DNA of 64,000 nucleotides from Streptomyces sp. Edi4 (GTDB lineage: Bacteria > Actinomycetota > Actinomycetes > Streptomycetales > Streptomycetaceae), in assembly GCF_040253615.1 (NCBI RefSeq), contig NZ_JBEJGY010000004.1, positions 4,588,001-4,652,000 on the forward strand. Direction: 5' to 3'. This document shows positions 8,610 through 16,033 of this stretch, in pieces. The number at the start of each line of letters is the position of its first letter. Position 1 is the stretch's first letter. The notes under the pieces were generated by a model. It searched no databases. It was given only the letters and a program-made list of their open reading frames with translations, and was not told the origin of the DNA. The position numbers were made by a program, and so were the translations under genes.

Positions 8610-9356
8610 CTAGAGTTGCGAAGCCCCTCCGTCGACAGGGAACTCCGTTCCCGTCGAGAAGGTCGCGCCGAACGCCAAGTACGCCACCGCGGCAGCCACC
8701 TCCTCGGACGACCCCAGCCGCTGCATCGGGATGGTGCTCCGGTAGGCGTCCTTCGTCGCCTCGACGACATCGGCGGGCAGCGAGGAGCGATCCAGGATGC
8801 CCGAGTCGATCGGGCCGGGGCTCACGGCATTGACGCGCACCTTGCGCGGCAGCAGCTCGCGGGCCAGGGTGCGCGTCATCGACCGCAGGGCTGCCTTGCT
8901 CGCCGAGTAGACACTGAGCGCGTCGAGGCCCAGGACGTTCACCACCGACGTGGTGAGAACCACGCCGCTACCCTCGCGCAACAGCGGCGCCAACGCCTGC
9001 ACCGTGAAGTACGGTCCCTTGGCGTTGATGCCGAACAGCTCGTCGTACATCTCCTCCGTCGTCGAGTCGAACGGCGCGGACCCAGTGACGCCGGCGTTGA
9101 CGAACAGCGCGTCCACTGCGCCGAACCGCTCCTGGACCGTGTCGGCCAGCGCCTTGATGTCCTTCAGGGACGCAGCGTCGCTACGGACGGCGATTGCCTT
9201 GTTCCCCAACTGTTCCAACGCGCTGTCCAGGGAAGAGCGGGTACGGCCCGTGATCAGTACATGCGCCCCACCGTCCGCGAACAATTGGGCCGTAGCCAGG
9301 CCGATACCGCTGCTTCCGCCCGTGATCACGATCTTCTTGCCGTCATAAGTGGTCAT
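8610..9356 (-). CDS. Short-chain dehydrogenase/reductase
   Basis: This 248-residue classical SDR is an NAD(P)-dependent oxidoreductase. Its Rossmann motif VITGGSSGIGLATAQ lies near residue 12, NAG near residue 85 (LFVNAGVTG), the catalytic Ser in LTTSVVNV, and YSASKAA with Tyr and Lys follows. The C-terminus reads GTEFPVDGGASQL. The stop TAG at 8610-8612 is part of the CTAG that ends the IS630 element, so the insertion landed at the stop codon and left the protein complete. It is divergent from a LysR regulator 99 bp away that probably controls it. The substrate is unknown; similar pairs often act on quinones or aldehydes. The start is the ATG at 9356. Confidence 0.9.
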   Translation of the reverse strand: MTTYDGKKIVITGGSSGIGLATAQLFADGGAHVLITGRTRSSLDSALEQLGNKAIAVRSDAASLKDIKALADTVQERFGAVDALFVNAGVTGSAPFDSTTEEMYDELFGINAKGPYFTVQALAPLLREGSGVVLTTSVVNVLGLDALSVYSASKAALRSMTRTLARELLPRKVRVNAVSPGPIDSGILDRSSLPADVVEATKDAYRSTIPMQRLGSSEEVAAAVAYLAFGATFSTGTEFPVDGGASQL

Positions 9357-9455
9357 GCCCTCAAGCCAAATACCCACCCGCCCACCATGTCCAAGACCTG
9401 TTCCGTATGCCGTGATGCCCCAGTGGTATGACGGCGCGCGGCGTACCCTGAGCGA

Positions 9456-10358
9456 ATGGACGTCGATCTGCGGCTCGTGCGCTATTTCACGGTCGTGGCG
9501 GAGTACGGCAACTTCGGTCGGGCCGCCACCAAGCTGCACCTGGCGCAGCCGTCGCTGAGCCGCCAGATCCAGCGACTGGAAGCTCAGCTCGGTGTCCGGC
9601 TTTTCGATCGCTCGCCGCAAGGCAGCAGCCTCACCGACGCCGGTCAGGCCTTCCTTCCCAGAGCCCGGATACTGCTCCACGAGGCCGAGCAAGCCGCTTA
9701 CACGGCCAGAGCCGCCGTCCAGCCCCGTACCATCACTGTCGGCTGCGCCGAAGGACTGATCATCACCGCCTGTGTGCAGGAACTGCGCCGCCGGCACCCC
9801 GACAGCCAAGTCCGCACCCGGCACCTCGACTGGCGGGACACGCACGCCCTCGCCGAGCGTCGGGTCGACGCCCTCGTCGCATACAAACCCCTGCCCTTGC
9901 CCACGGACGGCCTCCAGGTGACCACGCTCCATGAGGAGCCGCGGGTGCTCGTTACGTCGGCGAGCCATCATCTGGCGAACGAGAAACGCGTCAGCCTGCG
10001 GGCTCTGTCGGACGAGGAACTGGTGACCTGCGTCAGCACTCCGGTCGTCTGGAGCACGCCCAAGCCGGTCGGCGACCGACCGGCACCACCCCCGCCCGCA
10101 ATCGACGACAGCTACGAGGACAAACTGGAACTCATCGCCACCGGCCACTGTGTCGCGATCTTCCCTGCCAGCGATCGACGCGCCGCTGTGCGTGAGGACA
10201 TCGCCCTGGTGCCCGTCATCGACATCGATCCCTGCGAAGTCGTGCTCGTCACGCGCGCTGACGACCCCAACCCGCTGCTCGGATCACTCGAAGACGTCGC
10301 ACGTACAGTGCTCGGCACAGCCTTCCGCCGGGAGAACAACCAACTGCCGGCCAACTGA
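9456..10358 (+). CDS. LysR-family transcriptional regulator
   Basis: This 300-residue LysR-type regulator begins MDVDLRLVRYFTVVAEYGNF. The winged helix-turn-helix follows in residues 5-65, with AATKLHLAQPSLSRQIQRLE, and then a linker helix. The effector-binding domain from about residue 90 starts TITVGCAEGLI. The domain is somewhat short at its end and contains a proline stretch (RPAPPPPA) at about 205. It is divergently oriented to the SDR gene, the usual LysR arrangement, and probably activates it in response to a small effector. Both lie inside the IS630-bounded block and appear to be its cargo. No clear T-N11-A box could be fixed in the 99-bp intergenic region. Confidence 0.9.
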   Translation: MDVDLRLVRYFTVVAEYGNFGRAATKLHLAQPSLSRQIQRLEAQLGVRLFDRSPQGSSLTDAGQAFLPRARILLHEAEQAAYTARAAVQPRTITVGCAEGLIITACVQELRRRHPDSQVRTRHLDWRDTHALAERRVDALVAYKPLPLPTDGLQVTTLHEEPRVLVTSASHHLANEKRVSLRALSDEELVTCVSTPVVWSTPKPVGDRPAPPPPAIDDSYEDKLELIATGHCVAIFPASDRRAAVREDIALVPVIDIDPCEVVLVTRADDPNPLLGSLEDVARTVLGTAFRRENNQLPAN

Positions 10359-10755
10359 CCCCCTTGCCTCTGCGAGGTGTTCATAGGGCTGTCGCCGCGC
10401 TGCCCTCGTCGGCCTGCACCAGCTGGACGATCAACGGCCCCCGGTTCCCGCCAGCGGAGCCAGCAGCGTCGCGCGCCAAAACCGCACCGAACTGGTACTT
10501 CCCCGGCGCACGATCTGCTGCAGCTTCTGCCCTTCCTGGTCGGTCAATCTGCGCAGACGGACAGGCTCGGCCACCACAGCACCTCCAGCAGTCGAATCGG
10601 TCGACCGCGCTCGTCCAACCGCGACCACCGCCAACCCGGTGAACCTATGCGGTCAGAGCACTAGGGGCGCGGGGAACTGCGAGAGCAACCACGCACGGTC
10701 TGCGGCCGGAGGAACCCCCGGCGGGTTCAGGGGAGGGGCAGGGCGGGGGCCGGGT
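10359..10755 (-). pseudogene. Truncated IS630 copy (N-terminal transposase remnant and right end), then an intergenic repeat
   Basis: From about 10400 to 10570 the minus strand encodes LRRLTDQEGQKLQQIVRRGS followed by SSVRFWRATLLAPLAG. This matches the first 45 residues of the nearby IS630 transposase. The similarity can be followed a little further at DNA level, then stops, so most of the transposase is deleted. The outer end (10632-10664) with CTAG is intact. From 10665 to about 10750 follows a copy of the intergenic block beginning GGGGCGCGGGGAACTGCG, matching the one at 6931 on the other side of the block. Confidence 0.75.
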
Positions 10756-11649
10756 TCAGAAGGTCGCGTTCTGGAGGGACAGGCGGGCCGGGTCGGCCAG
10801 GATGGTCAGGGTGGTGATTCGGGCTTCGGGGGAGAGGGTGAAGGCCAGGACCGAGATCGGCCGGCCCTGGGACGTCGCCACGAGGCCGGGCTCGCCGTTG
10901 ACCAGGGCCGGACGGCTGAGGAGGGCGAACCGGCGGAACAGGAAGGCCTGTTCGGCAACCGCCCGCGCACCCCGTACGACCTTCGTCGCCGGGACCGCAC
11001 CCGCGTCCGCCCGCAGCACCACATCGGGATCGAGCAGCGCAAGCAGCGCCTCGAAGTCGCCGCCCCGCGCCGCCGCGATGAACGCGTCCACCACCTCGCG
11101 GCGGCGCGCGCGGTCGAGGGAGGGCGCGGGCGCCGGCGCCTGGTCCCGGACCCGGCGGCGCGCCCGGCTGGCCAGCTGGCGGGTCGCCGCCGGCGTCCGG
11201 CCGACGATCGTCGCGATCTCCTCGAACGGCACCGCGAACATGTCGTGCAGCACGAAGGCCAGCCGCTCGGCGGGCGTCAAAGTCTCCAGGACCACCATCA
11301 TCGCGAGCCCCACCGAATCCGCGAGCAGCGCCTCCCGCTCGGGGTCGGGCCCGTCGACCGGGCCCAGGAGCGGATCGGGGACGTGGACGTATTCGTACTC
11401 CTCCACGTCGAGGGCCGCCTCGCGCCGGGCGGCCCGGGACCGCAGCATGTTGAGGCAGATCCGCGCGACGATCGTGGTCAGCCAGCCGCCCACGTTGTCG
11501 ACCGCGTCGCTGTCGGCGCGGCCGGCCCGCAGCCAGCCCTCCTGGACCGCGTCATCGGCCTCGCTGAGCGAACCGAGCATCCGGTACGCCACCGCGCGCA
11601 GATGCCCCCGGTGCTCCTCGAAGCGCTGGGCGAACTGTTCGGCTGTCAT
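10756..11649 (-). CDS. ECF sigma factor with SnoaL-like C-terminal domain (ECF41/SigJ type)
   Basis: This 297-residue sigma factor of the extracytoplasmic-function class starts at ATG 11649. Region 2 covers residues 5-75 (HRGHLRAVAYRMLGSLSEAD and VDNVGGWLTTIVARICLNML). Region 4 covers 120-175 (LTPAERLAFVLHDMFAVPFE and RTPAATRQLASRARRRV). The last 110 residues form a SnoaL/NTF2-like domain (VVDAFIAAARGGDFEALLAL and onward) that in ECF41 proteins modulates activity in place of an anti-sigma factor. The linker motif usually DGGGK appears here as DAGAV. ECF41 genes usually sit beside a carboxymuconolactone decarboxylase or oxidoreductase target. None adjoins this one, although such a gene lies at 47131. 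Confidence 0.88.
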   Translation of the reverse strand: MTAEQFAQRFEEHRGHLRAVAYRMLGSLSEADDAVQEGWLRAGRADSDAVDNVGGWLTTIVARICLNMLRSRAARREAALDVEEYEYVHVPDPLLGPVDGPDPEREALLADSVGLAMMVVLETLTPAERLAFVLHDMFAVPFEEIATIVGRTPAATRQLASRARRRVRDQAPAPAPSLDRARRREVVDAFIAAARGGDFEALLALLDPDVVLRADAGAVPATKVVRGARAVAEQAFLFRRFALLSRPALVNGEPGLVATSQGRPISVLAFTLSPEARITTLTILADPARLSLQNATF

Positions 11650-11818
11650 CGCTTCCGTTCCTCCGTCGCCCGGTAGCGGGCGGTGATGTGATCTGCGAGG
11701 TGGAGACGGCGGCTCATACCCGTAGGGGACGGGGTCGGACCAGAGGACTACGAGTCCGGCCAGGAGGCTCAGCCCCGGGGGTGATGTGCCTGGGATGTCC
11801 GAAATCCATCATGGAGGT

Positions 11819-11998
11819 ATGACTACAGCGACCTTCCCCCAGGCCCCGGCCCCCTCCGTCAGCTCCGCCGCCCCCCACCGTACCCACAAGATCGGCGACG
11901 CGGTCCGGGCCGCCAAGGTCCTGGCCGGCGCCGCGTTCAGCGTCGTCGTCATGGGCGAGTTCGCCGAGGACGCCGGGGTGCGCAGGCGTTCGCGCTGA
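11819..11998 (+). CDS. Small conserved hypothetical protein
   Basis: This 59-residue frame begins MTTATFPQAPAP and ends EFAEDAGVRRRSR. A Pro/Ser/Ala-rich head is followed by KIGDAVRAAKVLAGAAFSVV, a short amphipathic to hydrophobic segment that could touch the membrane. The Streptomyces-like codon bias (nearly every third base G or C) and the recurrence of this RAAKV-AGAAFSVVV pattern in the genus support it as a gene; the latter is recollection. The ATG at 11819 has GGAGG unusually close, only one base away. In-frame ATGs at 11795 and 11786 are alternatives. Function is unknown. Confidence 0.5.
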   Translation: MTTATFPQAPAPSVSSAAPHRTHKIGDAVRAAKVLAGAAFSVVVMGEFAEDAGVRRRSR

Positions 11999-12075
11999 TG
12001 TCCGCTCCGGCCCGCCCCGGCCGCCCGGGCGCGCGACGCCCGTCCTGACCGGCCGCGCCGCTAGGGTCACCTCGT

Positions 12076-13242
12076 GTGACCGACCGTTCACCGCGCGCCG
12101 CCGCGCTCATGCTCCTCGCGCTCTCACTGGCCGCGCTCGCCGCGCTCTGCGTCGCACTGCGCGTCCCCATGGCGGACGCCCTGGTCTACCGGGCGGAAGG
12201 CGCCGCCGTCGCGCACGGCACCTCTCTGTACGGGTTCACCGTCACCGCGTGGCAACTGCCCGCCACCTACCCGCCGTTCGCCGCGCTGCTGTTCGTACCC
12301 GCCGCGTATGCGCCGACCGCCCCGCTCAAAGTCGCCTTCGTCGTCGGCAATGCCGCGTTGACCGCCGTCCTCGTGCTGCTCTCCTGCCGGTTCGCGGGCG
12401 CGAGACCCCGGAGCGCGTACGTCATCGCCGCCACCGCGCTCGCCCTGTGGCTCGAACCCGTCTTCCAGACCCTGCTCTTCGGGCAGATCAACCTCGCGCT
12501 CGCCTGCCTCGTGCTCGGCGATCTCTCCCGTCCCGAGGGCGCCCGCGGCAGGGGGTTCGCGGTCGGCGTCGCCGCCGGGATCAAGATCACGCCGCTCTTC
12601 TTCGTGCTGCATCTGCTCGTGCGCGGGCAGCGCAGGGAGGCCGCCGTCGCGCTCGCGGGGTTCGCCGCGACCGTGCTGACCGGCGCGCTCGTACGGCCGG
12701 GCGCCACCGTCGAGTTCTTCACCCGGCGCCTGTTCGAGACCGGCCGCGTCGGCAAGGTCTGGATCGTCGACAACCAGTCGTTGCGGGGGCTGCTCGCGCG
12801 GCTGCTGCACACACCCACGCCGGGGGCGGTGTGGGCCGCGGGCGCGGTGGTCGTGGGGGGCGTCGGGCTGTGGGCCGCCCGGCGTGCCGACGAGCGGTGG
12901 GCGCTGTTGGCGAGCGCGTTCACCGCGCTGCTCGTCTGCCCCATCAGCTGGTCGCACCACTGGGTGTGGTGCGTCCCGCTGATCGCGCTGACGGCGGCTG
13001 AGGGGCGGACGCGTACGGCCGTCCTGCTCGCCGCCGTCTTCACCGCCCGCACCCTGTGGCTCGTACCGCACGCGGGCGAACTCGACCTCCAACTGCCGCT
13101 GTGGCAGCAGCCGTTGGCATCGCCCTACCCGCTGGTCGCGCTCGCGGTGGTGGGGTGGGCCGGCGCCCGGGCGGTGCGGACCCGCCGGGGCGCCGCCGCT
13201 CAGTTGCCCGCGAGGAGTTCGTCCGCGTCCATGATCCGGTAG
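12076..13242 (+). CDS. Polytopic GT87-family (DUF2029) glycosyltransferase
   Basis: This 388-residue membrane protein has about ten helices and the features of GT-C mannosyltransferases of family GT87. These enzymes transfer sugars from polyprenyl-phosphate donors on the outer face of the membrane. The first loop after helix 1 carries ADALVYRAEGAAVAHGTSLY and is followed by TAWQLPATYPPFAALLF. The family signatures FGQINLALA and GIKITPLFF come next, then SWSHHWVW late in the chain. The GTG start at 12076 has TAGGGT eight bases before it and no ribosome binding site, suggesting a leaderless mRNA. The 3' end overlaps the convergent XPB helicase gene by 43 bp. The acceptor (PIM, lipoglycan or glycoprotein) cannot be told. 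Confidence 0.85.
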   Translation: MTDRSPRAAALMLLALSLAALAALCVALRVPMADALVYRAEGAAVAHGTSLYGFTVTAWQLPATYPPFAALLFVPAAYAPTAPLKVAFVVGNAALTAVLVLLSCRFAGARPRSAYVIAATALALWLEPVFQTLLFGQINLALACLVLGDLSRPEGARGRGFAVGVAAGIKITPLFFVLHLLVRGQRREAAVALAGFAATVLTGALVRPGATVEFFTRRLFETGRVGKVWIVDNQSLRGLLARLLHTPTPGAVWAAGAVVVGGVGLWAARRADERWALLASAFTALLVCPISWSHHWVWCVPLIALTAAEGRTRTAVLLAAVFTARTLWLVPHAGELDLQLPLWQQPLASPYPLVALAVVGWAGARAVRTRRGAAAQLPARSSSASMIR

Positions 13243-14843
13243 GCGTAGCCCTGTTCGGCCAGGAAGCGCTGGCGGTGGGCGGCGAAGTCCTGGTCGATGG
13301 TGTCGCGGGCCACCACCGAGTAGAAGTGCGCCTGGTGGCCGTCCGCCTTCGGGCGCAGCACACGGCCCAGGCGCTGGGCCTCCTCCTGGCGGGAGCCGAA
13401 CGTGCCCGACACCTGGATGGCGACCGTCGCCTCCGGCAGGTCGATCGAGAAGTTCGCCACCTTCGACACCACGAGCACGCTGATCTCGCCCTCGCGGAAC
13501 GCGCCGAACAGCTTCTCGCGCTGGGCGTTGGACGTCTCGCCCTTGATGACCGGCGCGTTCAAGTGCTCGCCCAGCTCGTCGAGTTGGTCGATGTACTGGC
13601 CGATCACGAGGATCTGCTGGCCCGCGAACTTCCGTACCAGCGCCTCGGTGACCTTCCGCTTCGTCGCGGTCGTCGCACAGAAGCGGTACTTCTCCTCCGT
13701 CTCGGCCGTCGCGTACGCCAGACGCTCGGCGTCGGTGAGGTTGACGCGGACCTCGACGCAGTCGGCGGGCGCGATGTAGCCCTGCGCCTCGATCTCCTTC
13801 CACGGCGCGTCGAAGCGCTTCGGGCCGATGAGGGAGAACACGTCCGACTCGCGGCCGTCCTCGCGCACCAGCGTCGCGGTCAGGCCGAGGCGGCGGCGGG
13901 CCTGGAGGTCGGCGGTGAACTTGAAGACCGGCGCGGGCAGCAGGTGGACCTCGTCGTAGACGATCAGGCCCCAGTCGCGCGAGTCGAACAGCTCCAGGTG
14001 CGCGTAGACGCCCTTACGGCGGGTGGTCAGCACCTGGTACGTGGCGATGGTGACCGGGCGGATCTCCTTCTTCGTGCCGCTGTACTCGCCGATCTCGTCC
14101 TCGGTCAGGCTGGTGCGCTTGACCAGCTCGTGCTTCCACTGGCGGGCCGAGACGGTGTTGGTGACCAGGATCAGCGTGGTCGCCTTCGCCTCGGCCATCG
14201 CGCCCGCGCCGACCAGCGTCTTGCCCGCGCCGCACGGCAGCACGACCACGCCGCTGCCGCCGTGCCAGAACCCCTCGACGGCCTGCTTCTGGTACGGGCG
14301 CAGCGCCCAGCCGTCCTCCGCGAGGTCGATGGGGTGCGCCTCGCCGTCGACGTATCCGGCCAGGTCCTCGGCGGGCCAGCCGAGCTTGAGCAGGGTCTGC
14401 TTGATCTGGCCGCGCTCGGAGGGGTGCACGGCGACCGTGTCCGGGTCGATGCGGGCGCCGACCAGCGGCGTGACCTTCTTCGAGCGCAGGATCTCCTCCA
14501 GCACGGGCCGGTCGGTCGAGGTCAGGACCAGGCCGTGGGTGGGGTGCTTGGAGAGGGTCAGGCGACCGTAGCGGGCCATCGTCTCGGCGATGTCGACGAG
14601 CAGGGCGTGCGGGACCGGGTAGCGCGAGTACTCCACCAGCGCGTCGACGACCTGCTCCGCGTCGTGCCCGGCGGCCCGCGCGTTCCACAGGCCCAGCGGC
14701 GTCACACGGTAGGTGTGGATGTGCTCGGGCGCGCGCTCCAGCTCGGCGAAGGGCGCGATGGCACGACGGCAGGCGTCGGCCTGGTCGTGGTCGACCTCCA
14801 GGAGCAGGGTCTTGTCGCTCTGGACGATGAGTGGTCCGGTCAC
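13200..14843 (-). CDS. XPB-type DNA repair helicase
   Basis: This 547-residue superfamily 2 helicase is of the bacterial XPB/ERCC3 type, a 3'-5' helicase proposed to act in nucleotide excision repair. It starts at GTG 14843 (MTGPLIVQSDKTLLLEVDH), preceded by GGAAGGA; the in-frame extension upstream is Arg/Pro-rich and non-coding in character. Domains in order are a helicase-associated N-terminal domain (residues 1-150), a damage-recognition-like region, Walker A PCGAGKT, the DEVH box in IVYDEVHLLPA, RRLGLTATLVRED, and the second RecA domain with SGTFGSRQEEAQRLGRVLRP. The 3' end overlaps the convergent glycosyltransferase gene by 43 bp. A WYL helicase-like protein typical of this neighbourhood lies at 19414. 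Confidence 0.93.
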   Translation of the reverse strand: MTGPLIVQSDKTLLLEVDHDQADACRRAIAPFAELERAPEHIHTYRVTPLGLWNARAAGHDAEQVVDALVEYSRYPVPHALLVDIAETMARYGRLTLSKHPTHGLVLTSTDRPVLEEILRSKKVTPLVGARIDPDTVAVHPSERGQIKQTLLKLGWPAEDLAGYVDGEAHPIDLAEDGWALRPYQKQAVEGFWHGGSGVVVLPCGAGKTLVGAGAMAEAKATTLILVTNTVSARQWKHELVKRTSLTEDEIGEYSGTKKEIRPVTIATYQVLTTRRKGVYAHLELFDSRDWGLIVYDEVHLLPAPVFKFTADLQARRRLGLTATLVREDGRESDVFSLIGPKRFDAPWKEIEAQGYIAPADCVEVRVNLTDAERLAYATAETEEKYRFCATTATKRKVTEALVRKFAGQQILVIGQYIDQLDELGEHLNAPVIKGETSNAQREKLFGAFREGEISVLVVSKVANFSIDLPEATVAIQVSGTFGSRQEEAQRLGRVLRPKADGHQAHFYSVVARDTIDQDFAAHRQRFLAEQGYAYRIMDADELLAGN

Positions 14844-15060
14844 CTGGGGCGTGTCCTTCCGACGGATGGCCACCCGGGGAGGGCGGGCAAACTTCCAGTC
14901 TGCCGCATCCCGCGCCCGTGCGGGGCGCCCGGCCGCGCACGGGGTGCCTGCGGCTGAGTACGGCCGCGTACGGGATGGGGGCGTGCGGTGAGTACGTGTT
15001 GAGTACCGATGAGTACGCGGACGGTGTCGGCGGGGCGGGGCGAGCGCTGGGATGGGGGGC

Positions 15061-15591
15061 ATGACGAAGCAACCGACGCGGTGGAACGCTCACGCCCAGC
15101 AGGGGTGGACGGGTCCGGGTCGTGCTCAGCGGGGGTGGACGGGTCCGGGTCGTGCTCAGCGGGGGTGGTCGGGTCCTGGTGGTGCCCCTTACGGGGGGCC
15201 GGGGCCCGGGCATGCCTCCTACGGGGGGCCGGGGCCGGCGGGGTCCTGGCCGAGGGCGGACGAGCCGGACGCGCGCTGGTGGGTGGCGCCCGCTGCCTGC
15301 ACGCTCGGTCTGCTCGTGCTCGCGGGGATCGACCTCGCGACGGGGCCGCGCAGTCCGCTGTGGCCCGGGCTCTTCGACCCGGAGTTCTTCGTGCTGACGT
15401 ATCTGCCCCCGGCCGGGCTCGTCCTCGCCGCGTGGCTGCTCCCGCACCGCCGTCGCCTGCGGACCGCGCGGGTCTGGCTCGGGGTGGGCGGGGTCGTTCT
15501 GGCCTACGTCGCCGCAAGGATCATCGCCCTGGGCATACTCCTGATCACAGGCTTCCTGGGCACGCTGCTCGGCCAGAACTACTCTGGATAG
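15061..15591 (+). CDS. Membrane protein with repeated Gly/Trp/Pro-rich N-terminus
   Basis: This 176-residue protein has a soluble N-terminal third made of repeats (QQGWTGPGRA, QRGWTGPGRA, QRGWSGPGGA). These are encoded by about three tandem 30-bp units at 15098-15187, then GGPGPGHASYGGPGPAGSWP. Three hydrophobic segments follow: WWVAPAACTLGLLVLAGI, FFVLTYLPPAGLVLAAWLL and VWLGVGGVVLAYVAARIIAL. No enzymatic motif is visible. Proline- and glycine-rich heads on small membrane proteins are common in Streptomyces and often act as flexible cytoplasmic tethers; that is inference. The ATG at 15061 was preferred over the one at 15052 because a G-rich stretch precedes it. Confidence 0.7.
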   Translation: MTKQPTRWNAHAQQGWTGPGRAQRGWTGPGRAQRGWSGPGGAPYGGPGPGHASYGGPGPAGSWPRADEPDARWWVAPAACTLGLLVLAGIDLATGPRSPLWPGLFDPEFFVLTYLPPAGLVLAAWLLPHRRRLRTARVWLGVGGVVLAYVAARIIALGILLITGFLGTLLGQNYSG

Positions 15592-15756
15592 AGGCGGCGC
15601 GGGCGGTGCGGCGGCGCCCCGCGAGACGGCCAGAAGTCCGGACACGGGCCGGGCCGGGAGGGGGCTTCCACGACAAGGGGGCCCGAGGATAGGCGGATGA
15701 TCCCGGCGGGTCTAAGGTCTGGAATCCAGGACCAGAACGATGGGGGGCGCCAGGCC

Positions 15757-16008
15757 GTGGAACAGGACGATGCCGTTGTCGGCTGCCCCGGAGTGCTGCT
15801 CGTCGCCACCCGAGGAACCGCCGGTCCCGGCGAGGTCGTGGTGAGCGTCAGAGGCGGCACGGAGGCCTTCCTCGCCTGGTCCCAGGAGCCCCTGCCGAAG
15901 GGGGCGACCGTGCTCGTGATCGGATCCCGTGGCACGCGCCAGGTGGACGTCATCGAGTGGGCCGATCCGTTGGACGCGTTGGGCGATCTTCCCGCCGACG
16001 CTGGCTGA
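15757..16008 (+). CDS. Small NfeD-like OB-fold partner of the SPFH protein
   Basis: This 83-residue soluble protein reads DDAVVGCPGVLLVATRGTAG and later VRGGTEAFLAWSQEPLPKGA. It ends in VLVIGSRGTRQVDVIEWADP. The pattern of short beta strands with G-x-A/V turns, and the final V-[IV]-x-[SA]-R-G-x-x-x-V-x-V segment, resembles the NfeD C-terminal OB-fold. Its stop is 25 bp before the SPFH/flotillin start, which is the usual pairing of NfeD-like and SPFH proteins, so they should be co-transcribed. The GTG at 15757 follows a GGGGGG stretch; an ATG at 15697 is an alternative. The membrane segments of full NfeD are absent, so it is only the soluble domain. Confidence 0.65.
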   Translation: MEQDDAVVGCPGVLLVATRGTAGPGEVVVSVRGGTEAFLAWSQEPLPKGATVLVIGSRGTRQVDVIEWADPLDALGDLPADAG

Positions 16009-16033
16009 GACGCCGTTTCTAAGGAGACAGAGG

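Larger units (their letters stand above)
7027..8613 (-). mobile_element. IS630-family insertion sequence, complete
   Basis: The element is bounded by CTAG at 7027-7030 and CTAG at 8610-8613, consistent with the TA target duplication of IS630/Tc1-mariner elements. The terminal inverted repeats are about 33 bp (7027-7059 against 8581-8613) and differ at about six positions. It carries a DDE transposase gene and a second short frame of unknown function. It inserted next to the SDR gene, whose stop codon is formed by the element's CTAG. The left end matches the distant end at 10632-10664 better than its own right end. Confidence 0.85.
7027..10664. mobile_element. Composite transposon-like block: IS630, SDR, LysR, IS630 remnant
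   Basis: The outer ends, 7027-7059 and 10632-10664, are inverted repeats of about 33 bp that differ at a single position, and both terminate in CTAG. Between them are a full IS630 copy, an SDR dehydrogenase, a divergent LysR regulator and a truncated second IS630 copy that keeps its outer end. Both flanks are the same intergenic repeat block (about 6931-7015 and 10665-10750), so the block sits inside or between such repeats. The arrangement suggests that the two genes can move as a unit when transposase uses the outer ends. Movement itself is inferred. Confidence 0.65.

Noticed and set aside
10756..11649. ECF41 sigma factor and the AhpD-like gene at 47131 as a regulatory pair
   Set aside because: They are 36 kb apart and no ECF41-type promoter was found before the AhpD-like gene; only the family habit suggests a link.
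12124..13803. Very long minus-strand frames running through several plus-strand genes
   Set aside because: They are shadows caused by the high GC content and have Arg/Pro/Gly-only composition; the same applies to many frames over 300 codons across the window.
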